NCBI GenBank assembly: GCA_016235265.1
Contig: JACRLI010000019.1
Span: 62,001-126,000, forward strand
DNA from: Candidatus Eisenbacteria bacterium
GTDB lineage: Bacteria > Eisenbacteria > RBG-16-71-46 > JACRLI01
Length of the DNA: 64,000 bases
Direction: 5' to 3'
Below are positions 8,916 through 18,277 of this stretch, piece by piece (position 1 is the first letter of the stretch; each line of letters starts with the position of its first letter). The notes beneath the pieces were generated by a model. The model ran no database searches. It saw nothing but the letters and a program-made list of their open reading frames with translations, and had not been told where the DNA came from. Both the position numbers and the translations under genes were made by a program.

Positions 8916-11174
8916 TCAGACTTCGAGCGGGCGGCGTTCCACCAGCGAGCGCGCCGCCTGCAATGTGGCGCGCATGCTGTCCAGGAGCTCCTGCGGGGGC
9001 ACCGGCGGCGGCGCCTCGCCGCGGGCGGCCGCGGCGAACAGGCGCATCTCCTCCGCGTGGCCCTTGTCGGGCGCGGCGGACTTCCAGCGCCTCTCGCCGG
9101 CAGGGCCCAGCAGTCGCGCCTCGCGATAGTCATCGAGGCGGGCCGAGAAGCCGCCGCCGAAGATCTCGAGGCACTCCTTGGGGAAAGTCGCCTCCCCGGA
9201 GGCCCAGTAGCCCAGCGTTCCGGCGCTGCCGTTCTCGAAGGCCAGGTTGAACGACGCGTTGTCTCCGGCCCACGCGGGCCGGCCGGGCTCGGGGAACGCC
9301 TCGCCGTGCACGCGCACGATGCGCGAGCCGGCCAGGTGCGCCAGCAGGTCCAGGAAGTGGCAGCCCTCGCCCAGGATCCGCCCGCCGCCCACCGCCGGGT
9401 CCTGCGTCCAGTGGGTATGCGGAATGAAGCCGGCGTTGACGCGAAAGGAAAGACCCAGCGGCGCGGCGCCACCCAGGGCCTCGCGGATTCCGCGGATCAT
9501 GGGCGCGAAGCGACGGTTGAAGCCGACCAGCAGCAGGCTGCGGGACGCGCGCAGCGCGTCGGCGACCTGTTCCAGCTCGGCGTGGGTGAGGGCCAGCGGC
9601 TTCTCCACGAACACGCTCTTGCCGGCGCGCAGCGCGCGGCACACCAGCGGCGCGTGGGTGTCGTGCCGGGTGGCGATGACCACCGCGTGCACGTCTTCGC
9701 GCGCCAGCAGGGAGTCCACCGAGCCGGTGGCCTCCGTGAAGCCGTAGCGCGCGGCCACCTGGCGGGCGGTGAGGCCGGTGGCGTCGCACACCGACACGAA
9801 CCGGACGCGCGGGTCGCGCTTCAGGTTGGGGAGCAGGTAGCTCTGCGCGAAGGAGCCCGGTCCGATCACTCCCAGGCCCAGCATCTCGCGGCGCGGCACC
9901 ACCGGCTCGACGGCCTGCGGGCGGGCGGGAGCGCCCGCGGTGGCGGCGGTCGGCGGCAGGGGCGACGGTTTCGCCGGGCCGGCGGACAGGGTGCCGTCGG
10001 TCGCGGCGGCGGGCCCGGTGGAGCCGGGTGTGGCGGCCTCGCCCGTTCCCCGGGTCGCGGCCGGATGCTCGAGCACGATGCCCAGCGCACCGCTGTCTCC
10101 GGTGACGCGGGCATACGCCTCGGGGGCGCGCTCCAGCGGAAAGCGGTGGGTGAGCACCTCGTCCAGGCGGAGCGCCCCGCGGGCGAGCAGGGCCAGGAAG
10201 GCATCCAGGTTGCGGCCCTCGGTCCAGCGCACGTAGCCGGGCGGATAGTCCATCCCGTGCTCCTCGTATGCCGGGTCGTAGCGGCCCGGGCCGTAGGAGC
10301 GGGAGAGGAGCACGCTGAGCTCCTTTTCGTAGTATGGTGAGCGCGGGACCTCGCCGCCCACCGCGCCGACCAGCACCACGCGGGCGCGGTCGCGGGCCAG
10401 GGCGCCGGCCAGCTGGAGCGGTTCGCTGGACGAAGTCGCGGCGGTGAGGATCACGGCGTCGAAGCCGATGCCACGGGTGAGGCGGTCCACCGCGGCGCGC
10501 GGGTCGTCGTGGCCGGGGACCAGGCCGCCGGAGGCGCCGCAGCGCAGCGCCAGCTCCACGCGCGCGGGGGAAAGGTCGGCGGCCAGCACGCCGCAGCCGG
10601 ATGCGCGCAGCAGCTGCACGGTGAGCTGGCCCAGCAGGCCGAGGCCGATCACGGCCACGTTCTCGCCCAGGCGCACGTCGGCCTGGCGCACCCCCTGCAG
10701 GGCGATCGCGCCCAGCGTGGCGGCGCAGGCGTGGTCCATGCGGACGCCGTCCGGGACGAGCGCGCACAGGTTCACCGGCACCGCCAGCATCTCGGCGTGC
10801 GGGGCGCCGGGCCCGGCGCAGGCCACCCGGTCGCCGGCGCGCAGGCCCGGGGCGCGGGGACCCACCGCCACCACGGTGCCGGCGGCGGAATAGCCGATGG
10901 GCTTGTAGGAAGCCAGCTTGTCCTGGATCTTCTCCAGCACCTTGCCGGGGCCCTCGGCCAGCGCCTGGCGCGCCAGCTCCCCGACCTTGGAGGGGTCGCG
11001 CATGGCCTTGGTGACCAGGCTCTCGCGGCCCGTCTCCACCATGGCGCGCTCGGTGCCGGTGCTGATCAGGGAGTACTCGGTGCGCACCAGCGCGCCGGCG
11101 TCCGGCACCGGCGGCTCGGGCACGTCGAGCACCACCATTTCGCCCGTCTTGCGGTCCTGGCTGACCTGTTTCAC
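8916..11174 (-). CDS. Bi-domain oxidoreductase: zinc-type dehydrogenase fused to Gfo/Idh/MocA
   Basis: A 752-residue fusion. Residues 1-370 form a medium-chain alcohol-dehydrogenase-like half with GYSAAGTVVAVG and the nucleotide loop VIGLGLLGQL (about 176-185). Residues 371-428 are a Gly/Ala/Pro/Thr linker. Residues 430-752 are a Gfo/Idh/MocA half with GVIGPGSFAQSYLLPN and the motif FVEKPLALTH. Such fusions recur beside heparinase II/III genes in surface-glycan loci and are presumed to oxidise or epimerise a sugar-linked intermediate, but the reaction is not established. The start is GTG with GGAGAG upstream; an out-of-frame ATG lies between. It is divergent from the amidotransferase gene. 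Confidence 0.87.
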   Translation of the reverse strand: MKQVSQDRKTGEMVVLDVPEPPVPDAGALVRTEYSLISTGTERAMVETGRESLVTKAMRDPSKVGELARQALAEGPGKVLEKIQDKLASYKPIGYSAAGTVVAVGPRAPGLRAGDRVACAGPGAPHAEMLAVPVNLCALVPDGVRMDHACAATLGAIALQGVRQADVRLGENVAVIGLGLLGQLTVQLLRASGCGVLAADLSPARVELALRCGASGGLVPGHDDPRAAVDRLTRGIGFDAVILTAATSSSEPLQLAGALARDRARVVLVGAVGGEVPRSPYYEKELSVLLSRSYGPGRYDPAYEEHGMDYPPGYVRWTEGRNLDAFLALLARGALRLDEVLTHRFPLERAPEAYARVTGDSGALGIVLEHPAATRGTGEAATPGSTGPAAATDGTLSAGPAKPSPLPPTAATAGAPARPQAVEPVVPRREMLGLGVIGPGSFAQSYLLPNLKRDPRVRFVSVCDATGLTARQVAARYGFTEATGSVDSLLAREDVHAVVIATRHDTHAPLVCRALRAGKSVFVEKPLALTHAELEQVADALRASRSLLLVGFNRRFAPMIRGIREALGGAAPLGLSFRVNAGFIPHTHWTQDPAVGGGRILGEGCHFLDLLAHLAGSRIVRVHGEAFPEPGRPAWAGDNASFNLAFENGSAGTLGYWASGEATFPKECLEIFGGGFSARLDDYREARLLGPAGERRWKSAAPDKGHAEEMRLFAAAARGEAPPPVPPQELLDSMRATLQAARSLVERRPLEV

Positions 11175-11221
11175 TTCATCTCTCCGTGGTTCGCGGACAG
11201 CTTCGTAAGGAAGGCGCGGCC

Positions 11222-11250
11222 AGCGTACAACCCGCCCCGAGGGGCGTCAA
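11222..11250 (-). promoter_or_regulatory. Predicted sigma-70-type promoter of the bi-domain oxidoreductase
   Basis: On the minus strand TTGACG (11250-11245) is followed after 17 bases by TACGCT (11227-11222), about 45 bases before the GTG start. The -35 box is good and the -10 box is moderate (T, A and final T conserved). Confidence 0.4.
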
Positions 11251-11270
11251 TCAAGGAGCCGGAACGGCCC

Positions 11271-13205
11271 ATGTGCGGCATCTGCGGAGTGTGGCACCCC
11301 GGTCGCCGGGCGGTGGACGGCGCGCTGCTGCGGCGCATGAACGCATGCATCGCGCATCGCGGCCCCGACGACGCGGGCTTTCACGAGGCGCCGGGAGTGG
11401 GCCTCGGCATGCGGCGACTGGCGATCATCGACCTGGCCGGCGGCCACCAGCCCATGTCCACCGCGGACGGCGCGCAGTGGATCGTGTTCAACGGCGAGAT
11501 CATGAACTTCCTGGAGGTGCGCGCCGAGCTGGAGGGGCTGGGCCACCGCTTCCGGACCCACTCGGACACCGAGGTGCTGCTGGAGGGCTACCGCCAGTGG
11601 GGCATGGCGGCCTGGCCCCGGTTCGCGGGGATGTACGCGGCCGCCATCTGGGACGAGCCGGCGCGCCGCCTGGTGCTGGCGCGCGACCCGCTGGGGATCA
11701 AGCCGCTGTTCTTCGCCGACCTGGGGCCGGGGGGGGTGGTGTTCGGCTCCGAGCTCAAGTGCCTGTTCGAGTGCCCCGGCGCGGTGGGCGAGCCCGACCC
11801 CGCGGCGCTGGACGAGTACCTGGCCTACGGGCACGTGCACGCCCCGCGCACCTTCTACACCCGCGCCCGGAAGCTGCTGCCCGGCCATGCGCTGGTGCTG
11901 GAGGAGGGCCGCGCGCCGCGCGCCGAACGGTTCTGGGACCTGCGCCTGGGCGGCGCCGCGGCGCGCTCCGAGGCCGCCTGGGAGGACGAGCTTCGCGAGC
12001 GCTTCCTGGACACCGTGCGCCGGCACCTGATCTCGGACGTGCCGCTGGGGGCGTTCCTCTCCGGAGGCGTGGATTCCAGCGCCGTGGTGGCGGCCATGCG
12101 CCGCGTGCATCCGGGCGGCGTGCGCACCTTCACCATCGGCTTCCGCGAGCAGGCCTTCAACGAGATGCCCTACGCGCGCCGCGTGGCGGAACACCTGGGC
12201 ACCGAGCACACCGAGGAGATGGTGGACGCCGGTGACGCCACCTCGGTGGTGGCCGACCTGGCGCGGCACTACGACGAGCCGTTCGCGGATTCCTCGGCCA
12301 TCCCCACCTGGTACGTGTCCCGTGCCACCCGCCGGCACGTCACCGTGGCGCTCTCGGGCGACGGCGGCGACGAGCTGTTCGCGGGCTACCCGCGCTATCT
12401 CAACGAGCGCTGGATGGAGCGCTGGGCGCGGGTGCCGGCCCCGGCGCGGGCCCTGGCGCGGGCCCTGGCGGCGGCCGCGCCCCGGGGCCTCGGCGCGGGA
12501 CTGGCCGCCTGGCGCCAGCGCGTGCTCAAGCGCTTCGAGGACGCCGAGCTGGGCGACGCGTTCCTGCGCAGCTTCTCGAAGAACCAGCTGGCCGGCCCGG
12601 CGCTGCGCCGGTCCGTCTACCGTGCGGACTACGCCGGGGGGCTCGACTTCTCCGGCGAGCTGGCGCGCTACGTGGCGCTCCACTCGCTGGCCCCGGTGAG
12701 CCGCGACCCGGTGGAGAACCTCCTGTACGTGGACACGGTGATGCGCCTGCCCGACGACATGCTCACCAAGGTGGACCGCGCCAGCATGGCCCACTCGCTG
12801 GAGGTGCGCGTCCCGTTCCTGGACCACACGCTGGTGGACTTCGTGGCCTCCATGCCGGTGGGGATGAAGCTGCGCGGGACCACCCGCAAGCACCTGCTGC
12901 GCAGGATCGTGCGCCCGTGGCTGCCGCCGGGAGTCCTGGACCGGCCCAAGCGGGGCTTCGCCGTGCCGCTCTCCAGCTGGTTCCGCGACGGGCTCGGTCG
13001 CCTGGCGCTGCGCCGGCTGCGCGAGTCGGGCGTCCTGGAGGACGGACAGCTGGACGCCGCGGGGCTGGAAGGGGTGGTGGCGGAGCACGAAAGCGGGCGC
13101 GCCGATCACGCCTCGATGCTGTACTCGCTGCTGATGCTGGCGGAGTGGAAGGACGGCCCGGACCGGGTGCGCCGGGACCGGGCCGCGGCCGGCCAGGAGA
13201 GCTAG
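11271..13205 (+). CDS. asnB: Asparagine synthase-like glutamine amidotransferase (first copy)
   Basis: A 644-residue protein starting MCGICG, so Cys2 becomes the N-terminal nucleophile that releases ammonia from glutamine. The glutaminase half continues with HRGPDDAG and FNGEIMNF. The synthetase half has the ATP-pyrophosphatase loop SGGVDSS at residues 264-270 and SGDGGDELFAGY. The C-terminus is longer than in classical AsnB and resembles the roughly 630-residue amidotransferases found in exopolysaccharide/PEP-CTERM loci, which probably amidate a sugar carboxylate or another acid. True asparagine synthesis cannot be excluded. Its stop overlaps the convergent histidine kinase stop by three bases. 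Confidence 0.88.
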   Translation: MCGICGVWHPGRRAVDGALLRRMNACIAHRGPDDAGFHEAPGVGLGMRRLAIIDLAGGHQPMSTADGAQWIVFNGEIMNFLEVRAELEGLGHRFRTHSDTEVLLEGYRQWGMAAWPRFAGMYAAAIWDEPARRLVLARDPLGIKPLFFADLGPGGVVFGSELKCLFECPGAVGEPDPAALDEYLAYGHVHAPRTFYTRARKLLPGHALVLEEGRAPRAERFWDLRLGGAAARSEAAWEDELRERFLDTVRRHLISDVPLGAFLSGGVDSSAVVAAMRRVHPGGVRTFTIGFREQAFNEMPYARRVAEHLGTEHTEEMVDAGDATSVVADLARHYDEPFADSSAIPTWYVSRATRRHVTVALSGDGGDELFAGYPRYLNERWMERWARVPAPARALARALAAAAPRGLGAGLAAWRQRVLKRFEDAELGDAFLRSFSKNQLAGPALRRSVYRADYAGGLDFSGELARYVALHSLAPVSRDPVENLLYVDTVMRLPDDMLTKVDRASMAHSLEVRVPFLDHTLVDFVASMPVGMKLRGTTRKHLLRRIVRPWLPPGVLDRPKRGFAVPLSSWFRDGLGRLALRRLRESGVLEDGQLDAAGLEGVVAEHESGRADHASMLYSLLMLAEWKDGPDRVRRDRAAAGQES

Positions 13206-15982
13206 GCCGCCAGCGGGCCGGACCGCGAGGTGCGGGGTGTCGAGGCCAGCACGCGTCGCACCTCGCGCGCCAGGGCGTCGGGTGTGAAGGGCTTGGCCAG
13301 GAACGCGTGGCCGCGGATCTCGGGCGAGGTGGCGGACTTTCCCACGTGCCCGGAAAGGAGCAGCACCCGCGTCCCGGGCCGGCTCGAGGCGATGCGCCGC
13401 GCCAGCTCCGGCCCGCCCATGCCGGGCATCACCACGTCGGCCAGCAGCAGATGGATGGGGCCCGGATGTGCGGACGCGAGATCGAGCGCATGGGCGCCCG
13501 TCGCGGCCTGGAGCACCCGGTAGCCGCGCTCCGCGAGCACCCGCGCCGCCACCTGTCTCACCGGTCCGTCGTCCTCGGCCAGGAGGATCGTCTCGGAGCC
13601 GCCGCCCCCGTCCGCGGAAGCGGGGGTGGGTTTATCCGCGAGGCTCACCGCCTCCACCACCGGGAAATAGAGGCGGAAGCGGGTCCCCACGCCCAGCTCC
13701 GAGAGCACCTCGATGTGCCCCCCGGACTGCTTCACGATCCCGTACACGGTGGCCAGCCCCAGCCCGGTGCCGTGGGCGCCGTCCTTGGTGGTGAAGAAGG
13801 GTTCGTAGATGTGCTGCAGCGTCTCCGGGGCCATGCCGCAGCCGGTGTCGGCCACATCCAGCACCACGTGCGGGCCGGGGGAGAGCGCGCCCATGCCGCG
13901 CACCGCGTCCGCGTCCAGCTCCCCGCGGGCGAGCGAGATCTTCAGCGTGCCGCCGTGGGGCATGGCGTCGCGGGCGTTCACCGCCAGGTTCATCAGCAGC
14001 TGCTCCATCTGGCCCGGGTCGGCCAGGACCGTCCCCACGCTCTCCGCGCGCTCGCACACCAGCCGGATGTCCTCGCCGATCAGGCGCCGCAGGAGCTTCT
14101 CCACGCCCGCAAGGGACTCGCCCAGGTCCATGGCCCGCGGCTCCGGCGCCTGCCGCCGGCTGAACAGCAGCAGTTGACGGGTCAGGGCCCCGGCCCGCTC
14201 GGCGGCGCGCCGGATTTCCGTCACGTCCTTGCGCAGGGGACTGGGCTCCTCCAACTGATCCTCCACCAGCTGGCTGTAACCCAGCACCACGGCCACGAAG
14301 TTGTTGAAGTCGTGCGCCACGCCGCCGGCCAGCCGGGCGACCGCCTCCAGTTTCTGGGACTGCAGCAGCTCCTGCTCCAGGCGGTGGGTCTCGGACACGT
14401 CGGCCACGATGCCCAGAAGCGCGTCGGTCTCGCCCTTCGAGTTCCGCAGCCCGGTGTGCCAGGCGTGGGCGCGGATGGTGGTGCCGCCCTTGCGCAGCAG
14501 CTCGCCCTCCCATTCCTCCAGCGGGGCGCCGCACTCGATCGCCCTCCGGCAGCGCCGCTCGAAGAGAGCGCGCGCGGCGGGCGGAAGCGTGGGCAGCGGC
14601 CGGCCCAGGACCTCCTCGGCCTTCCATCCAAAGATCCGCTCCGAGGCGGGGTTCCACAGCCGGACCCGGCCCTCCAGGTCCACGGCCTGCAGCGACACCG
14701 GCGCCGCCTTGACCAGGATCTCGAGCGTGGCGGTGCGGGCCCGCAGCTCCTCCCGCGCGGATTCGCTCTCGAGCTGGCGGGCCTGCAGCGCGGCGGCCAT
14801 GTCGTCGAACGCACGGGCCAGCTGGTCCAGCTCGCCGGTTCCCCCCGCGGAGCCCGTCCGAACGGACAGATCTCCCCGGCTCAGCCGCCGCGTGACGTGC
14901 AGCAGGCGCCGGATCCGGTTGAGGACCAGCGGCCCCGACGCGGCCGAGGCGGCCAGCAGCGAGAGGGCCAGCACGCCCAGGATGGCGATCAGGTCGCCGC
15001 CGAACCGGCGCCTCGCCGGGGCGAGAGCGGTGGTGCGCGGGATGCCGACGAACAGATAGCTCCGCTGCCCGGATCGTGGTTCCAGGCCGCAGAAGGCGAA
15101 CAGGCGCGGGATGCCGTCCACGCCCCGGGCCTCGAGCGTCCCCTCGTCGGGCGCCGCGCGAAGCGCCGCCACGATGGCCGCGGGGGCCTCGCCTCCCGCC
15201 CAGCGGCCCTGGTTCGGGAAGCGTGCCAGCAGGGCTCCATCCCCGCGTACGACGGCGACCGAGGTCCCCTCGGGCAGTTTCATGCGGTCCATGACCGATT
15301 CGAGGAAACCCAGGCTGACGGTCAGGCTCACCACCCCCGTGACCCGGCCGCCCGGGCCGGGCACCGGATGGTGCAGGTCGGCCCGCGCCGCGTCCTCGCC
15401 GGGGAGCAGGCGGAACTCCCCCACTCCCGGCTCACGGGTCGCTACCGCCCGGCGCACGCCGGCCAGCATCTGGAGTCGCTCCGACTCCGGCACCGGCCGC
15501 GCGCTGGTGGTCACCGCGCCCTCCGGGCTCATCAGGCAGATGTTGCGGAAGGCCGGGTCCTGGGCCCGGACGCCTTCCAGGAAGCGGTTGCCGGGTCCGG
15601 TGACGCCCGCGAGGACGCTGGGGTTGTCGGCGAGGGAGCACAGCACCTGGTTGGAGTGATCCAGGAGTGACTCCACGTTGATGCGGGCGAGCGCGTGGGA
15701 CAGCTGCAGCGCGCGCTCGCGGGCGTTCTCCATCATCTGGGCGCGCTCACGCAAGGCCGCCAGCACCAGCAGCGCCACCACGGGCAGCGCCCCGAGCAGG
15801 CACAGGGTGATGAGCTGGAACCGGATCCGCTGGAAGAGTGGCTTCAAGGGCTTCGGCCCTCCGGGGACGCGCGTCCCGAGGAGGGCGGACGGCGCTGGTG
15901 ACTGGGAGTGGTTGGGCCCGATGAGGGCCGTGGGGCGGAGGTTCGATGGGGGAGGCAGGAAGTGTCCGCCGCTGGAATACAC
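13202..15982 (-). CDS. Hybrid sensor histidine kinase with PAS and receiver domains
   Basis: A 926-residue membrane sensor. A helix at about 53-77 and another at 330-352 flank a roughly 250-residue periplasmic dCache-like sensor. A HAMP region (352-404) and a PAS domain (about 415-530) follow. The HisKA box is LAGGVAHDFNN with His557. The ATPase has N-box NLAVNARDAM, then DTGCGM and GTGLGLATVYG. A receiver domain (798-915) has Asp849 as phosphoacceptor, Glu803/Asp804 and Lys897. It should sense an extracytoplasmic ligand and pass phosphate internally or to an unlinked partner. The start is GTG without an obvious ribosome site, so the first 45 residues are uncertain. No response-regulator transcription factor lies next to it. 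Confidence 0.85.
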   Translation of the reverse strand: MYSSGGHFLPPPSNLRPTALIGPNHSQSPAPSALLGTRVPGGPKPLKPLFQRIRFQLITLCLLGALPVVALLVLAALRERAQMMENARERALQLSHALARINVESLLDHSNQVLCSLADNPSVLAGVTGPGNRFLEGVRAQDPAFRNICLMSPEGAVTTSARPVPESERLQMLAGVRRAVATREPGVGEFRLLPGEDAARADLHHPVPGPGGRVTGVVSLTVSLGFLESVMDRMKLPEGTSVAVVRGDGALLARFPNQGRWAGGEAPAAIVAALRAAPDEGTLEARGVDGIPRLFAFCGLEPRSGQRSYLFVGIPRTTALAPARRRFGGDLIAILGVLALSLLAASAASGPLVLNRIRRLLHVTRRLSRGDLSVRTGSAGGTGELDQLARAFDDMAAALQARQLESESAREELRARTATLEILVKAAPVSLQAVDLEGRVRLWNPASERIFGWKAEEVLGRPLPTLPPAARALFERRCRRAIECGAPLEEWEGELLRKGGTTIRAHAWHTGLRNSKGETDALLGIVADVSETHRLEQELLQSQKLEAVARLAGGVAHDFNNFVAVVLGYSQLVEDQLEEPSPLRKDVTEIRRAAERAGALTRQLLLFSRRQAPEPRAMDLGESLAGVEKLLRRLIGEDIRLVCERAESVGTVLADPGQMEQLLMNLAVNARDAMPHGGTLKISLARGELDADAVRGMGALSPGPHVVLDVADTGCGMAPETLQHIYEPFFTTKDGAHGTGLGLATVYGIVKQSGGHIEVLSELGVGTRFRLYFPVVEAVSLADKPTPASADGGGGSETILLAEDDGPVRQVAARVLAERGYRVLQAATGAHALDLASAHPGPIHLLLADVVMPGMGGPELARRIASSRPGTRVLLLSGHVGKSATSPEIRGHAFLAKPFTPDALAREVRRVLASTPRTSRSGPLAA

Positions 15983-16052
15983 TATCGGCCACGGGAGGGT
16001 GGAAGGTTAGAATCGGGCGCGAAATGGGCGCTCCGGGGCGGATTGGCCCGCC

Positions 16053-16748
16053 TCAGGGGTTCATGGAGTCCCGCCAGCGGCGGTACAGCTCGGCGGTGGC
16101 GCGGACGTCGCCGTGGCAGTAGCGGGCGATGTCCGCCCCGCGGCCCTCGGCCCACATGGACTGCACCATGTTCCCGTGCATCTCCGCGGTCTTGGGGCTC
16201 TCGATGCCGAACATCCGGCACGCGAGGTCCAGGTTCACCCTCCAGCGGGCGGCGCCCTGGAACTTGAGCTGGTCCATGAGATCCACGTGGACGTCGCCGC
16301 GGTACCGGTTGCCGAGGATATCCCGGGAAGGCTTCACGCCCAGGATTCCCGAGCGCACCAGCAGGAAGGGCACGTCGAAGGAGCGGCCGTTGAAGGTGAC
16401 GAAGGGCAACCGGGAATCCCGTCCCCCGGTCTCGTCAGGGCGGCGGCTCACGGTGCTCCAGAAGCGCTCCAGCAACTCGCGCTCGTCGGCCGCGGAGATC
16501 CACGCCAGGCCGTCGCCGGCAGGCGCCGCCTGGCTTCCGCAGCGGGCCACCACCACGCCTTTGTCCTTCTCGACGTGGTGGAACGCCACGCACACGATCT
16601 GCGCGGTGAAGGGGCTGAGCCCGGTGCGCCCCTTCTCCTCCTCCTGGGCGCCGGGAGTCTCGCAGTAGCGCAGCAGGAACTCCTGCGCGCTCTCCGGAAG
16701 CTGATCGAAGGGAGTCCCCACGGTTTCAATGTCGAAGACCAGCGCCAT
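16053..16748 (-). CDS. Predicted 3'-5' exonuclease related to the PolB exonuclease domain
   Basis: A 231-residue RNase-H-fold nuclease. Exo I is VFDIETVGTP (Asp6, Glu8). The middle motif is FVTFNGRSFDVPFL, with Asn and Asp in the Exo II position. Exo III is YCHGDVRATAELYRRW (Tyr and Asp). It matches the stand-alone PolB-like exonuclease family (DNA_pol_B_exo2), whose biological role in bacteria is poorly known; repair or processing is assumed. GGAGAG stands before the ATG. It lies 70 bases upstream of the histidine kinase on the same strand and may be co-transcribed. Confidence 0.8.
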   Translation of the reverse strand: MALVFDIETVGTPFDQLPESAQEFLLRYCETPGAQEEEKGRTGLSPFTAQIVCVAFHHVEKDKGVVVARCGSQAAPAGDGLAWISAADERELLERFWSTVSRRPDETGGRDSRLPFVTFNGRSFDVPFLLVRSGILGVKPSRDILGNRYRGDVHVDLMDQLKFQGAARWRVNLDLACRMFGIESPKTAEMHGNMVQSMWAEGRGADIARYCHGDVRATAELYRRWRDSMNP

Positions 16749-16963
16749 GATCGTCTCTCCGGGTGATGTCCGGCAGGGCCGGGGGGTGGAGGGGCGCGCC
16801 CCGGCCGCTGCGGGTGGTGCCGCGGCGATCTCCAGGGCAGCATAGTCCCAACGGCTGCCGGCTGGACAGGGGGATTCCTCCCGGCCAGGCGCGTTACCAT
16901 GCTGCCCGCCATCCTGTAACGCACGCAGGCATAGGCGATTCCAGAGGTTGATTCATTACGGAC

Positions 16964-16992
16964 TTGACTTCTTCTTGAGAGGGATCTATACT
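16964..16992 (+). promoter_or_regulatory. Near-consensus sigma-70 promoter for the initiating sugar transferase
   Basis: TTGACT (16964-16969), a 17-base spacer, then TATACT (16987-16992). It sits in a locally AT-richer stretch, unlike its surroundings. The predicted transcript would start near 17000, giving a leader of about 380 bases before the coding start at 17380. Confidence 0.7.
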
Positions 16993-17379
16993 CTTTTCAG
17001 TCGAAACCACGCAGGTGTCGCGTGGTCCTTCCGAAAACCAGTTGGAGGGCCCGAGCATAGGCCGATCTGCTACCGGGTACCACGTTGGGCTCCAGGACGT
17101 GCGGGAGCGAATGTCGCTCTCAAGCCTCCTGCAGTCACTCAACGACGACAGTCATGGCCACAGGCGCAACCTCTCCCGAGCCTCGAATGTCTTGGAGGCA
17201 TGCTCTGGCTCCCAAGGTGGTCCCCTGCGCAGGTGCCTGGTGCCGGCTGTCCGACCCTTCGGGGTCGACTTCGATGGTGAGCCTCGGGAGTTGCGTGTGG
17301 GGTAGTGTGCCCCATGGCAGCTCCGTTTTTGTTGCGCCGGCAGCCATCGCAGCGTGTGCACCCACGGGAGCGTGACACC
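16993..17379 (+). ncRNA. Long structured 5' leader of the sugar transferase mRNA
   Basis: No convincing gene lies between 16749 and 17379; this part is predicted leader RNA. Visible structures: hairpin 17006-17012 with 17020-17026 (ACCACGC/GCGTGGT). A long-range stem pairs 17165-17169 and 17173-17180 (CGCAA, CTCCCGAG) with 17283-17295 (CTCGGGAG, TTGCG), leaving a three-base bulge. Inside it is a UUCG-capped stem, CGACCC at 17252-17257 with GGGTCG at 17262-17267. A small GGGG/CCCC hairpin followed by a short T run (about 17298-17330) precedes the coding start. It matches no riboswitch class I could recognise. Regulatory function is inference. Confidence 0.45.
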
Positions 17380-18117
17380 ATGCTTGAGCATCCGACCGGG
17401 TCCGCCTTGCTCGACTCCCAGCCCGACGTGCGACGCCGGGGCCCCCAGGCCGCAACCGCCGGGGTGCTCGCCAGGGAGCACGTTCTGCCCACCACGCTCG
17501 CCTACCGGCAGGGGTTCTACCTCCGCTACGGCAAGCGCCTCTTCGATCTCGCAGCCTGCACCCTCGGGATGATCGTCGTGGGCCCGGTGATGCTCGTCCT
17601 GGGAATCCTGATCAAGCTCGACTCCCCCGGTCCCATGTTCTACCGCTCCCGCCGCACCGGGCTCGGGGGCCGGCTGTTCACCTTCTACAAGCTCCGCTCC
17701 ATGCACGTCGGCGCGCACCTGCGCCGCTCCGAGCTGTGGCACCTCAACGAGGCCGACGGGCCGATCTTCAAGGTGCGCAAGGACCCCCGCGTCACCCGGA
17801 TCGGCCGCTGGCTGCGCCACACCAGCCTGGACGAACTGCCGCAGTTGCTGAACGTGCTCAAGGGCGACATGAGCCTGGTGGGCCCGCGCCCGCCGCTGCC
17901 CGAGGAAGTGGAGCACTACGAGCCGTGGCAGCTGCGGCGCCTGGATGTGAAGCCGGGCATCACCTGCCTGTGGCAGATCAGCGGGCGCAGCCGCCTGGGC
18001 TTCGACGAGTGGATGCGGCTGGATCTCGAGTACATCCGCCACCGCTCGCTGGCGCTGGACCTCAAGATCCTGGTGCGCACGATTCCCGCCGTGCTGTCGC
18101 GCGAGGGAGCGTACTGA
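17380..18117 (+). CDS. Initiating undecaprenyl-phosphate sugar phosphotransferase (WcaJ/EpsL-like)
   Basis: A 245-residue bacterial sugar transferase that would start glycan assembly by moving a sugar phosphate onto undecaprenyl phosphate. After a 55-residue N-terminal region comes one hydrophobic re-entrant segment (LAACTLGMIVVGPVMLVLGI). The conserved catalytic core follows: SPGPMFYRSRRTG, FTFYKLRSM, TRIGRWLRHTSLDELPQLLN, MSLVGPRPPLP and PGITCLWQISGRS. It lacks the four-helix and CoA-binding-like N-terminal domain of long WbaP/WcaJ proteins. ATG at 17380 is chosen because GGGAG lies 10 bases upstream; an upstream in-frame GTG at 17305 would add 25 unconserved residues. Confidence 0.9.
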   Translation: MLEHPTGSALLDSQPDVRRRGPQAATAGVLAREHVLPTTLAYRQGFYLRYGKRLFDLAACTLGMIVVGPVMLVLGILIKLDSPGPMFYRSRRTGLGGRLFTFYKLRSMHVGAHLRRSELWHLNEADGPIFKVRKDPRVTRIGRWLRHTSLDELPQLLNVLKGDMSLVGPRPPLPEEVEHYEPWQLRRLDVKPGITCLWQISGRSRLGFDEWMRLDLEYIRHRSLALDLKILVRTIPAVLSREGAY

Positions 18118-18277
18118 CGGCCCGACCGGGCGCCGCGGTTGACATCCCCGGCGTGGCGGGCCACGCTGGGCGCGGCAAGTACACACTCAGGGCTGCCCCG
18201 GTGAGCCCGGCCCCCCCGCCGAGCGAGGATCGAGATCTGGCCGCGTCCCGACCGTTCCAGGACCATAACCAGGCCCC

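Noticed and set aside
16993..17300. A c-di-GMP (GEMM) riboswitch before the sugar transferase gene
   Set aside because: The conserved GCAAAG-type core elements and tetraloop receptor are not present; only generic stems are visible.
16948..17305. Three overlapping plus-strand frames of about 96-110 residues
   Set aside because: They overlap one another in different frames over the predicted promoter and structured leader, with no protein-like features.
18139..18167. A promoter at TTGACA before the first GT39 gene
   Set aside because: The -35 box is perfect, but the -10 position reads CACGCT inside a GCGTGG/CCACGC hairpin and has no TATAAT character.
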